Shown here: positions 6,894-14,550 of the stretch, piece after piece | Layout of the letters: each line of letters begins with the position of its first letter | Position numbering within the stretch: position 1 is the stretch's first letter | Origin: a virus | Length of the DNA stretch: 23,498 bases | Strand: one strand, 5' to 3' | Virus record (IMG/VR): IMGVR_UViG_3300028368_000019 | Coordinates: 1 to 23,498 of that record | Notes under the pieces: generated by a model | The model's database searches: none | What the model saw: the letters and a program-made list of their open reading frames with translations, nothing else | Told to the model about the DNA's origin: nothing | Made by a program: the position numbers and the translations under genes

Positions 6894-9611
6894 ATGCCCA
6901 AGTATAATCAGATTTGCCCCGCTCATGGGGGTAACAGCTTCACAGTCTTTGATGATGGTGGTGGTTACTGTCATAATGCAGAATGTAGAGCAAAGTTTAA
7001 ATCAGGGTCGTTTGATCCCGATACTGGAGAGGAAATGGGTAGCGGAGAATATAAAACAAAGGAGGAATACTCTAAGAAACCAAAGGGTTGGTCTGATCGT
7101 AAAGACCCTAAGTTTGCCAAAGCTGTATTTGATGCCTATGACTCGGATAAATACGAGTTGAAGAAAATATCTCTACGAACAATGGAGCTATACAACTGTA
7201 AAGTATCCTACTTTGATGATGGGGACCAAGAAGCAGTTTATTATGCCTATAACATTGATGATGGTATTCCAAAAGGCTATAAGAAGAGAGTTCTACCTAA
7301 GGATTTCTCTGAAGGCACAGTAGGTGAAATGAAAGGCTTGTTTGGTTGGGGTCTGTTCCCAAACAAGGGTAAGAGGGTAGTAATCACCGAAGGTGAAGAC
7401 GACTGTATGAAAGTACAAGATGGCAACTACGGCATCTATAAAAGACACTACCCTGTTTACTCTATTCAAAGTTCCGTTGCAACAAAAGACTTAATTGACG
7501 TAAGAGAGGAACTCAGGAAGTTTGATGAGATTGTTATCTGGTTTGATAATGACGGACCCGGTCAAAAAGCAACTAAAGAAGCCGCTAAGATACTTGGCTA
7601 CGACAAGGTTAAGGTTGTTCAGACAGTTGATGGTGTAAAGGATGCTTGCGACTATGCAAAAGAGTATGGCATAGACCAAGTAGTTTGGGCTATTGCTGAT
7701 GCTAGAGAGTATTCTCCTGCTGCTATTCTTAACGGTAAAGACCTCTGGGAAAGGCTAGAGGCATATAACAATAAACAGTCTGTACCTTACCCGGACTATA
7801 TGGAGGGTCTAAACGAAAAGCTTAGAGGTATACGAACTGGTGAAATCACCCTTTGGACCTCTGGCACAGGCTCTGGGAAGTCTACCCTAATGAGAGAGAT
7901 CGTTTACCACCTACAGCAGAGTGTCTCAAAGGAGACCGGAGAGGCATGGGTTCACTCCTCTAGTAGGGTGGGTATCATCAGCCTAGAGGAGTCACCAGAG
8001 GAGTACACTAGGAAGCTCTCTGGTATGGCTATCAACAAGAACCCCTCTTACGAAGATGTCCCTATGGAAGACCTGAGAGAAGGCTTTAATAAGGTCTTCG
8101 CAGATGGAGATATTCTGGTGTTGGACCATCAAGGCTCTATCAGCGACGGGTCTATTATGGACCACCTAGAGTTCATGTGTCTGAAAGGTTGTAAGTATCT
8201 TTTTATCGATCACATTACAATTCTTGTTTCTGAAGGTTCAGACGGGCTTACTGGTAATGAAGCCATTGACAAGATTATGAACAGTCTCTTGCATCTAGCT
8301 AAGAAGTATGATGTGTGGATTGGTCTAATCTCTCACCTTCGTAAAAGAAACAACGACCAGAAAACTTTTGAACAAGGTCGTATTCCGTCCCTAGACGACA
8401 TCAAAGGTTGTTTAGCTTATGACACAGAAGTATTAAGCTATAAGGGTAGAAAAGTAAAAGTACAAGACATCAAAGTTGGTGACAAGCTCATGGGTCCAGA
8501 CTCATTACCAAGAACAGTTATGAGCCTAAAAACCGGTGAACAACGTATGTATAAAGTATCTAACAAAACATCAAAAGATTATTTTATCTGTAATGAGAAC
8601 CATGTATTGACTCTATCAAGAAATAATAAAATGTTTGATATGAAAGTTAAAGACTTTTTAGATAAAAGTAAAAGCTTTCAGGTTAGGTGTAAACAACACT
8701 TCTCGGAAGGGTATGAACTAGATAATAAGGATCTTATTATACCCCCTTACTCTTTAGGGGTTTGGCTTGGAGGCGGTTCTAAGTCTGCTTTCAGGATCAT
8801 GGATGCTTCTGACTTAGGTATTGCAAAAAGGGTAAGCGAAGAATTGAATGCAACTTTGAAGACACCATCTAATAGAAAGAAAGAATATTTCAACTTTGTA
8901 ACTACTACAAAAGGTGATTTACTCAATAAATTAAAGCATATTGGTGTTCTAAATAACAAACACATTCCTCCTGACTATAAGTTTAACTCTAGGGAAAATA
9001 GAATCCAGTTAATTGCCGGGTTAATAGATACAGACGGAACTTACTCAAAGAAAGACAGGTGTTTTTATTTTTACCAGAAAGATAAAACAATGGCGGAAGA
9101 TGTAAAGGACATTGCAAGGTCTTTAGGTTTTTATAGTACTTGTCGCCCTCAAAAGATAACTTCAACAAGCTATTCTTCATATGGCTCTACTATTTACCAA
9201 GTAACGATTTCAGGTGCAATAGATGAGATACCTTGTCAAAAGTCATCAAGAGTACCACCTAGTAGGAAACGTAATGACTGTCTAAAAAGAGGAATTATCA
9301 TTGAGAAACTTAATGAAGGTAGATACTATGGCTTTACCTTAGACGGAGACGGTAGGTTCTTATTGGGTAACCATATAATCACTCACAATTCTGGTTCTAT
9401 CAAACAGATTTCTTTCGACGTCATTGGCTTTGCAAGAAACCAAGAGTCAGACGACGAGAAAGAGCGAAACACTATGATGCTAAGTGTACTCAAGTGTCGC
9501 TTCACTGGCCAAACCGGCCCTGCTGGTAAGCTATATTACAATCATAAAACTGGAAGGATGCAGGCTGATACAGACAAGTTCATGAGAGTAGAAGAAATGA
9601 GAGAAAGCTAG
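6894..9611 (+). CDS. Fused primase-helicase (T7 gp4-like) interrupted by an intein
   Basis: Precursor of 905 residues; without the intein 578, close to T7 gp4 (566). An N-terminal zinc-binding motif is formed by C8, H11, C26 and C31. The TOPRIM primase core shows VVITEGEDD (E166) and IVIWFDNDGPG (D218, D220). The helicase has Walker A GTGSGKST (324-331), Walker B KYLFIDHITI and IGLISHLRKR. It makes primers on the lagging strand and unwinds DNA ahead of the polymerase, as a hexameric ring. The intein (residues 506-832) sits between Gly and Ser in the conserved KGSGSIKQIS helicase motif, so splicing must be accurate for activity. SD AAAGGAG precedes the start. The extein catalytic motifs looked for here are intact. 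Confidence 0.95.
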   Translation: MPKYNQICPAHGGNSFTVFDDGGGYCHNAECRAKFKSGSFDPDTGEEMGSGEYKTKEEYSKKPKGWSDRKDPKFAKAVFDAYDSDKYELKKISLRTMELYNCKVSYFDDGDQEAVYYAYNIDDGIPKGYKKRVLPKDFSEGTVGEMKGLFGWGLFPNKGKRVVITEGEDDCMKVQDGNYGIYKRHYPVYSIQSSVATKDLIDVREELRKFDEIVIWFDNDGPGQKATKEAAKILGYDKVKVVQTVDGVKDACDYAKEYGIDQVVWAIADAREYSPAAILNGKDLWERLEAYNNKQSVPYPDYMEGLNEKLRGIRTGEITLWTSGTGSGKSTLMREIVYHLQQSVSKETGEAWVHSSSRVGIISLEESPEEYTRKLSGMAINKNPSYEDVPMEDLREGFNKVFADGDILVLDHQGSISDGSIMDHLEFMCLKGCKYLFIDHITILVSEGSDGLTGNEAIDKIMNSLLHLAKKYDVWIGLISHLRKRNNDQKTFEQGRIPSLDDIKGCLAYDTEVLSYKGRKVKVQDIKVGDKLMGPDSLPRTVMSLKTGEQRMYKVSNKTSKDYFICNENHVLTLSRNNKMFDMKVKDFLDKSKSFQVRCKQHFSEGYELDNKDLIIPPYSLGVWLGGGSKSAFRIMDASDLGIAKRVSEELNATLKTPSNRKKEYFNFVTTTKGDLLNKLKHIGVLNNKHIPPDYKFNSRENRIQLIAGLIDTDGTYSKKDRCFYFYQKDKTMAEDVKDIARSLGFYSTCRPQKITSTSYSSYGSTIYQVTISGAIDEIPCQKSSRVPPSRKRNDCLKRGIIIEKLNEGRYYGFTLDGDGRFLLGNHIITHNSGSIKQISFDVIGFARNQESDDEKERNTMMLSVLKCRFTGQTGPAGKLYYNHKTGRMQADTDKFMRVEEMRES
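8409..9389 (+). mobile_element. Intein with LAGLIDADG domain, first catalytic Asp replaced
   Basis: In-frame insertion of 327 residues. Block A begins at the splice Cys506 (CLAYDTEVL); block B is CNENHVLTLS; the C-terminal splice block is GFTLDGDGRFLLGNHIITHN, ending His-Asn, with Ser833 as the first C-extein residue. All splicing nucleophiles are therefore present. The endonuclease domain has two motifs: LGVWLGGGSKSAF, where LG-x-x-x-GDG is expected and the Asp is Gly (GGC, one base from GAC), and IAGLIDTDGTYSK, intact. LAGLIDADG nucleases need one acidic residue from each motif, so cutting is probably impaired while splicing remains. The insert is visibly richer in A+T than the flanking exteins. 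Confidence 0.93.
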
Positions 9612-9630
9612 AATTAAAAGGACAATACAA

Positions 9631-9816
9631 GTGAGTGATAATCTGAGGGCGTTACTTAACTTCTTTGGTGGCAACATTGAAGCTATAAGGAGCTTTGTAA
9701 ATTGGCACTGGACCATGGGGACTTACCCGGCAGAAACAGCACGCGAAGTGCTAAAGGAGCTAGATAAGCATGAGCAATCAAAGAAAAATTTAGGTGACGT
9801 TAAAGATGAAGAGTAA
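9631..9816 (+). CDS. Unknown small protein ending LGDVKDEE
   Basis: Encodes 61 residues from a GTG start preceded by AAAAGGAC. The protein is helical: RALLNFFGGNIEAIRSFVNW, then ETAREVLKELDKHEQSKKN, then the tail LGDVKDEE. No family recognised. Its tail is encoded by a 23-base sequence found almost identically at 225-247. The N terminus (SDNLRALL) resembles that of the unrelated-looking gene at 14073 (SDNIETLL). Confidence 0.6.
   Translation: MSDNLRALLNFFGGNIEAIRSFVNWHWTMGTYPAETAREVLKELDKHEQSKKNLGDVKDEE
9790..9812 (+). repeat. Dispersed repeat, copy 3 (TTAGGTGACGTTAAAGATGA)
   Basis: Matches 225-247 at 22 of 23 bases and lies at the very end of the 9631 gene. It also contains AGGTGA eight bases before an ATG (9806), opening only a 9-codon frame. 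Either the peptide or the nucleic acid could be what is conserved. Confidence 0.6.
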
Positions 9817-9888
9817 CTACGGTGGGGCAGGGTAAGGAACCTACCTCATTAAATAACAAATTAGTCTAATAACTATCTAGGAGATAAC

Positions 9889-10104
9889 ATGTCTAAAGAA
9901 AAAACTGTTGAACACAACTACAGGTTTGTAGGATTCCTGCAACTACTGACCCTGCTGTTTGTGGGTCTTAAACTAGGCCAAGTTGGTGTAGTTGCATCAT
10001 GGTCTTGGTGGTGGGTACTTTCACCTCTTTTGATCCCGCTTGCTATTACCCTCATCTTCATTGTGTTGGCTGTTATTTGGGTTTTCCTTAACAAGAGAAT
10101 GTAA
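9889..10104 (+). CDS. Small inner-membrane protein, two transmembrane segments
   Basis: Encodes 71 residues with a strong SD (AGGAG). After a short charged N terminus come hydrophobic segments at about 14-34 (GFLQLLTLLFVGLKL) and 43-66 (VLSPLLIPLAITLIFIVLAV), separated by the tryptophan-rich SWSWWW and closed by a basic tail, KRM. Small phage proteins of this pattern (YRF-GFL, then SWWWVLSPL-IPL) are often labelled transmembrane Fragile-X-F protein in phage annotations, a name that says nothing about function. A role in the host membrane, such as exclusion or lysis timing, is conceivable; nothing in the sequence shows which. Confidence 0.75.
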   Translation: MSKEKTVEHNYRFVGFLQLLTLLFVGLKLGQVGVVASWSWWWVLSPLLIPLAITLIFIVLAVIWVFLNKRM

Positions 10105-10106
10105 CA

Positions 10107-10478
10107 ATGAATATCTTTGACAGCACAACTATTGAAAATAGTGATTATGTCCCTGATCGATTTGGAAGAGAGATCAGGGTAGGTAACCATGTTATTTATT
10201 CTAAAGGTGGAATGGATGGACGAATTTATGTAGGAATTTGTCTCAAAGTTCTACCAGTTACAAAGAAGAGATGTAATGCAAAAGCTGAGTTAGGGCTCTT
10301 CTACCTAGGTGACGAGAGAATAGACCAAAAAGTTCTGTTTAAGGTAACCCCTTTTTCTAAACGGACCCTCATCCTAGCTGAGGACTGGCTACCAGCAGAA
10401 AAAAGGTACAACGGACCACCTCTAGAAGAGGTGCAACTTGTTGAAAAAGAAGGGAAATACCTCCCAAGAGACCTTTAA
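10107..10478 (+). CDS. Unknown protein, 123 residues, beta-rich
   Basis: Starts two bases after the stop of the membrane-protein gene; the SD is weak (GAGAATG). The central part, FGREIRVGNHVIYSKGGMDG followed by IYVGICLKVLP, has the look of an SH3-like or KOW-like small beta barrel seen in various phage proteins. The C-terminal part is LILAEDWLPAEKRYNG and a polar tail. No named family can be given. Confidence 0.65.
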   Translation: MNIFDSTTIENSDYVPDRFGREIRVGNHVIYSKGGMDGRIYVGICLKVLPVTKKRCNAKAELGLFYLGDERIDQKVLFKVTPFSKRTLILAEDWLPAEKRYNGPPLEEVQLVEKEGKYLPRDL

Positions 10479-10486
10479 ATAATAAT

Positions 10487-10511
10487 CACCCCCCACTTAA
10501 CGGTGGGGGTG
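10487..10511 (+). other. Intercistronic stem-loop upstream of the RNR gene
   Basis: CACCCCCCAC pairs with GTGGGGGTG, one C bulged, loop TTAACG. It is followed by TAATACTAG, not a T-run, and ends 29 bases before the RNR start. It may be a terminator of an unusual type, a processing site or a stability element. Confidence 0.55.
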
Positions 10512-10540
10512 TAATACTAGAAACTACCATAGGAGGACTA

Positions 10541-12643
10541 ATGAATTCATCCGAACTACCTACTTCTTACCAAAAGTTTATTGCCCTTTCTCGTTATGCT
10601 CGATGGATTGAGTTCCTCCAAAGGCGAGAAAACTACCATGAAACGGTAGATAGATACATTGATAATGTTGTCATCAGTGTTATGAGGGGTCACATTGGCG
10701 AATTAAGCCAAGAGGACCTTGATGTGATCTCAGAACTACGACAAGGTATTTATGATCTTGAAGCCATGCCTTCTATGAGGGCAATGATGACAGCAGGACC
10801 TGCTCTGGATCGAGATAGCACGGCTGGCTTTAATTGTGCTTTTCTTGTTGTTGACAGCATCCATTCCTTTAGAGAAACTATGATTATCTTGTCAAACGGT
10901 ACAGGTGTTGGTTTCTCTGTAGAAGATAAGTTTGTGTGTGACCTTCCTGAAGTTGCAGAGACTATGACAAAAGTCCCTACACAAATTATTGTGGAAGACT
11001 TCAAAGAAAGTTGGGCAGATGCTTTGCATCAGCTTATATCCCTACTCTTTTCTGGCATTGAGCCTAGCTGGGACACAACTCGTGTCCGTAAAGCTGGTAC
11101 CCCACTGAAAACTTTTGGTGGACGTGCTAGTGGACCTGAACCGCTAGAAGATCTTTTTCATTTCGTTGTTAAAGTGTTTCGTGAGGCGAGAGGTCGCCAA
11201 CTTAAAACACAAGAGTGTCATGACATAATGTGCAAGATTGCTCAAGTTATTGTTGTTGGTGGAGTCCGTCGATCCGCAATGATCTCGCTTTCCGACCTTG
11301 ATGACGCTGAGCTTCGCATTGCTAAAGAGGGTGAATGGTATATTGTACATCCTGAACGTGCTCTGAGCAATAACTCAGTTGCATATGACCATAAGCCAGA
11401 CGAAGCCACTTTCTGGGAAGAATGGCAGGCCTTGATTAAATCTGGTTCTGGTGAGAGGGGTATCTTCAACAGAGAAGCGGCACAAAGGATTATTAAAAAA
11501 CGCGGTCGTCGTATGACCCATGCTACAAGTGCTAATAACCCAAGTCGTTGGGAAAAGATTGACTTTGGCACAAATCCGTGCAGTGAAATAATCCTTCGTC
11601 CTTATCAGTTCTGTAACTTAACAGAGGCTGTTATACGGCCCGAAGATACCGTTGAAGATATTAAAGAAAAGATCCGCAAAGCGGTGATTCTTGGTACTAT
11701 CCAATCTACTTTAACCCATTTCCCTAATCTACGTAGTATCTGGAAAAAGAATACTGAAGAAGAAAGACTCCTAGGCGTGTCTCTTACTGGTATTATGGAT
11801 AACCCTCTAATGACTCGTAAGAACTCTGGTCTGGAGGCAACCCTTGATTACTTCAGGGGGTATGCTGTAGAGGTGAACCGTATTTGGGCCAATAAGCTAG
11901 GCATTAATCAGTCTGTTGCTATTACTTGTGTAAAGCCTAGTGGTACAGTGTCTCAAATGGTAGATAGTGCCTCTGGCATCCATACTCGTTTTGCTCCATA
12001 CTACCTTCGTACAGTACGAAATGATAACAAAGACCCTGTTACCCTTCTTATGAAGGATCAAGGAGTGTACTGGGAGCCTAATGTTATGGAGTTCTTCAGT
12101 AAAGGTGGGCTTGCTATCGTGGAAGACTATGAAAATCTTTCTAAAGACGAAGAAGGGAAAATCAATAACAACAGCTATGTCTTTGATATTAAGACTAAAA
12201 CTCTTTTGAAAGAATATCAAGTAGTTGGAGAAGAAGAGTATAGCAGCACTGTATTCTATTTTCCAATGAAAGCGCCAGACAAAGCCGTCTTTAGGCATGA
12301 TATGAATGCTATTGATCAGCTTAAGACTTGGCTTGTTTACCAAGATCACTGGTGTGAGCACAAACCATCTGTGACAATTTCAGTTGAAGATCACGAATGG
12401 GAAGAAGTAGGAAAATTTGTCTATGAGCACTTTGACAAGATGTCTGGTGTTTCCTTCTTGCCTTACGATGGCGGGACTTATCAGCAAGCTCCTTATGCTG
12501 AAATCTCTGAAGAAGAATACAGAGAATGGAGCCGTGAACGTAGTGTAGAGGTTGATTGGTCTCTACTTTCATTTTATGAAAGCACCGACATGACAAAAGG
12601 TAGTCAAGAGCTAGCTTGCGTCGCTGGAGGTTGCGAAATCTAA
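10541..12643 (+). CDS. Class II (adenosylcobalamin-dependent) ribonucleoside-triphosphate reductase
   Basis: Encodes 700 residues; the Lactobacillus leichmannii monomeric enzyme has 739. It reduces ribonucleoside triphosphates to deoxy forms using a thiyl radical made from vitamin B12 coenzyme. Visible active-site elements: Cys99 (GFNCAFLVVDS), the radical Cys347 in NPCSEIIL, Cys358 in FCNLTE, and the C-terminal redox pair Cys693/Cys698 in ACVAGGCEI. The 347-358 spacing equals the 408-419 spacing of the leichmannii enzyme. VVGGVRRSAMISLSD is typical of this class. No NrdB-like radical subunit or activase gene is nearby, as expected for class II. SD AGGAGG. Works with the glutaredoxin at 14260 or a host thioredoxin. 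Confidence 0.93.
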   Translation: MNSSELPTSYQKFIALSRYARWIEFLQRRENYHETVDRYIDNVVISVMRGHIGELSQEDLDVISELRQGIYDLEAMPSMRAMMTAGPALDRDSTAGFNCAFLVVDSIHSFRETMIILSNGTGVGFSVEDKFVCDLPEVAETMTKVPTQIIVEDFKESWADALHQLISLLFSGIEPSWDTTRVRKAGTPLKTFGGRASGPEPLEDLFHFVVKVFREARGRQLKTQECHDIMCKIAQVIVVGGVRRSAMISLSDLDDAELRIAKEGEWYIVHPERALSNNSVAYDHKPDEATFWEEWQALIKSGSGERGIFNREAAQRIIKKRGRRMTHATSANNPSRWEKIDFGTNPCSEIILRPYQFCNLTEAVIRPEDTVEDIKEKIRKAVILGTIQSTLTHFPNLRSIWKKNTEEERLLGVSLTGIMDNPLMTRKNSGLEATLDYFRGYAVEVNRIWANKLGINQSVAITCVKPSGTVSQMVDSASGIHTRFAPYYLRTVRNDNKDPVTLLMKDQGVYWEPNVMEFFSKGGLAIVEDYENLSKDEEGKINNNSYVFDIKTKTLLKEYQVVGEEEYSSTVFYFPMKAPDKAVFRHDMNAIDQLKTWLVYQDHWCEHKPSVTISVEDHEWEEVGKFVYEHFDKMSGVSFLPYDGGTYQQAPYAEISEEEYREWSRERSVEVDWSLLSFYESTDMTKGSQELACVAGGCEI

Positions 12644-12658
12644 AGGAAAATATTAAAC

Positions 12659-13417
12659 ATGTATAATGAACATGTCCCCCTTATTGCACAGCAAGCGAAG
12701 TCTATTGAAGGCTTCCTTGCTGTGTGTAGGTTTACAATGCATTCAATTCGACGCCCTTTTAACAGAATTGATGTAGATAACAAAATTACCTCAACAACAG
12801 AAGAAGGTTGGTCACATCTTGTTGACAACGTTGATAAGTACTTTGAAGCTGCAACAAGCGAAGAGTTTTGTCTCACTGATAGGTTTTACCACTTGCTGGA
12901 TATAAAGGGTCTGAATCTTCCAAAAGTTGGTTTTGCTCTGCAAATGTGTGGGCATCCCATAGGTTGCATTGATACACATCACATACAGGACTTTAACAAA
13001 AAGCACAAATTTGAACTACCTAGTTCCCGTCCCTACAAAAGTATTAGGTGGGAGACAATATCAAAGTTATCAGACAGGGTTTTGAAAGCAAATAAAAGGC
13101 CAAATTACAATTATTCCCCCTACTCTGATTACGAATACAACGTTTGGCGCAACCGCGATCTTGTAACTAGATATGTTGGTCTGTGTTATCACGAGCCAAT
13201 GAAGAATCCAGAACACATGTGGAACTCTTGGTGTGATAAGATTGCTATTAAATACAATAAAGACTACAAAGATGGATACCAAGTATCCGCACATCATCTC
13301 TCTCACATTATAGGATTCCGAAAGGAAATTGAAAATGGAAAGTTTGGAACCTCGCTACTCTGGTCAAACAAATCAAATGATCAAGACAAATTCGAAGCTG
13401 CGTTGTGTGCTGTCTGA
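12659..13417 (+). CDS. HhH-GPD-like protein, possible DNA glycosylase or base-modification enzyme
   Basis: Encodes 252 residues. The segment GLNLPKVGFALQMCGHPIG, followed by CIDTHHIQDF (residues 84-113), resembles the helix-hairpin-helix plus V-D-T-H signature of HhH-GPD glycosylases such as endonuclease III, with Asp105 as the candidate catalytic residue. The Lys used by bifunctional members in the hairpin is not at the usual position, and the hairpin-to-Asp spacing is shorter. The C-terminal half is rich in His, Trp and Tyr and matches nothing I know. Directly downstream of RNR with SD AAAGGAAAA. The HhH-GPD superfamily also includes phage enzymes of thymine hypermodification, so a DNA-modifying role is a second possibility. 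Confidence 0.55.
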   Translation: MYNEHVPLIAQQAKSIEGFLAVCRFTMHSIRRPFNRIDVDNKITSTTEEGWSHLVDNVDKYFEAATSEEFCLTDRFYHLLDIKGLNLPKVGFALQMCGHPIGCIDTHHIQDFNKKHKFELPSSRPYKSIRWETISKLSDRVLKANKRPNYNYSPYSDYEYNVWRNRDLVTRYVGLCYHEPMKNPEHMWNSWCDKIAIKYNKDYKDGYQVSAHHLSHIIGFRKEIENGKFGTSLLWSNKSNDQDKFEAALCAV

Positions 13418-13592
13418 AACTCAATTCTACGAGACAGGTGCGTTGTATGACGTGTACAACGTAAAGCATGAACACGGTGAGAAAAATGCTCGTAGGTTCG
13501 TACAAGGATCTGACGGTATCCACGACGATGTGGCTATGACTGTATCTAAATTCAAAGAGGACAAGAATGGAAAACGAAACAAAGGGCTCTGA
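13335..13592 (+). CDS. Unknown protein, 85 residues
   Basis: Start chosen at ATG 13335 because AAAGGAAA lies at good distance; a TTG at 13329 is in frame but worse placed. It overlaps the preceding gene by 83 bases, longer than usual here. The protein is polar (LRCVLSETQFYETGALYDVY in the middle, basic end GKRNKGL). No family recognised. Confidence 0.55.
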   Translation: MESLEPRYSGQTNQMIKTNSKLRCVLSETQFYETGALYDVYNVKHEHGEKNARRFVQGSDGIHDDVAMTVSKFKEDKNGKRNKGL

Positions 13593-14073
13593 GACAAGTA
13601 AAGTCAAGCGTAAACCGGGGCGGCCAAAGAAAGGGGATGAAGATCCAAAGATCCCTCAAAGAAAAACAGCAAGGAGAAAAATGGTACTGAAACGAGACAA
13701 TGAACGAATTGTCCAAGACGTCATCAAAAGTTTGGCCGGGCGTAAAAAGGATCTTACAGTCGAAGTCTATATGTGTGACCCAATCACTCTTCTTCTTCTT
13801 CCCAAACTGGTAACTTCTCTCTCTTCTAACTCTCTTATTCTATTTACTGATCCTGATGATAACCAATCAACAGTTATGAATAGGACGATTCACGGTTTGT
13901 CTAATACTCTGGATCGTGTAGAGTTCTTACATCCATCACAAATGGGAATTGGATATGGAGAAATCCTAATCTTTGGTGAAACTGATTCAGTTAAGAAATT
14001 TCTGAAGATGCGGAAAAATGACTACAGCTATAAGGATCTCTACAGTGAAATTATTGTGGCAGAGGAATTCTGA
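13567..14073 (+). CDS. Unknown protein with an N-terminal AT-hook
   Basis: Encodes 168 residues; SD AGAGGA inside the previous gene. Residues 14-23, KRKPGRPKKG, form a canonical AT-hook (basic-GRP-basic), which binds the minor groove of A/T-rich DNA; another basic patch, RKTARRKMVLKR, follows. The rest looks like a small alpha/beta domain: LTVEVYMCDP, LLLLPKLVTSL, SLILFTDPDD, GYGEILIFGE. A DNA-bound regulator or silencer of host or phage DNA is a reasonable guess, but the C-terminal domain is not recognised. Confidence 0.65.
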   Translation: MENETKGSETSKVKRKPGRPKKGDEDPKIPQRKTARRKMVLKRDNERIVQDVIKSLAGRKKDLTVEVYMCDPITLLLLPKLVTSLSSNSLILFTDPDDNQSTVMNRTIHGLSNTLDRVEFLHPSQMGIGYGEILIFGETDSVKKFLKMRKNDYSYKDLYSEIIVAEEF

Positions 14074-14285
14074 TGAGTGATAATATAGAGACTCTTCTTG
14101 TTGAGAGGGAAGGGAAGTTTATCAAAGCTGAATTCGTTAGGGGAAGTATGAGCGGAAATTTGTCATACTTCTTCTCTGACATTATAACTGTGAAATATAA
14201 AGGTCAAGAGTATGATTTAAGATGGAATAAATTTGAATCAGACTATAGGGGGATTGTAGATGGGAGATCTGTTATCTTACTCTAA
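14073..14285 (+). CDS. Unknown small protein, 70 residues
   Basis: The start overlaps the stop of the AT-hook gene (TGATG) and has SD AGAGGAA. The protein reads MSDNIETLLVEREGKF, then beta-like SYFFSDIITVKYKGQEYDLR. It ends within the glutaredoxin gene by 26 bases. No family recognised. Confidence 0.6.
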   Translation: MSDNIETLLVEREGKFIKAEFVRGSMSGNLSYFFSDIITVKYKGQEYDLRWNKFESDYRGIVDGRSVILL

Positions 14286-14550
14286 AGAAGATTTAGTAGT
14301 ATTCACAAGAAAAGAATATTGCCCACACTGCAATGATGTAAAGAGAATTCTTCGAGAACTCGAATTTGAATTTACTGAAGTTAATGCAACATCTATCCGG
14401 CCACTCTTTGTGGCAAAACACAGAACTGTTCCTCAGGTGTATTCTAAAGGGTTGTGTATAGGTGACGCAGACTCTATTTTCCTCATCTACGAGACTTACT
14501 CTTTAGAAAATGCTAGACGAATCATAATTGAAGGAATCTATCCAAAATGA
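14260..14550 (+). CDS. Glutaredoxin
   Basis: Encodes 96 residues with the glutaredoxin fold signature in order: VVFTRKEYCPHCNDVKRIL (redox pair CPHC, Cys22 and Cys25), TVPQVYSKG with the cis-Pro that positions glutathione, and CIGDADSIFLIYET near the C terminus. It passes electrons from glutathione to disulfides; the clear candidate partner in this window is the class II RNR. SD AGGGGGA. It ends in an ATGA overlap with the rIIA-like gene. Confidence 0.88.
   Translation: MGDLLSYSKEDLVVFTRKEYCPHCNDVKRILRELEFEFTEVNATSIRPLFVAKHRTVPQVYSKGLCIGDADSIFLIYETYSLENARRIIIEGIYPK

Noticed and set aside
9806-9835. 9-codon frame after AGGTGA in repeat copy 3
   Set aside because: Too short to support as a gene, and copy 1 of the repeat lacks the ATG.
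10850-10855. TTGACA hexamers inside RNR, exonuclease, helicase and other genes as promoters
   Set aside because: They come from Asp-containing codon pairs and have no suitably spaced -10 element.
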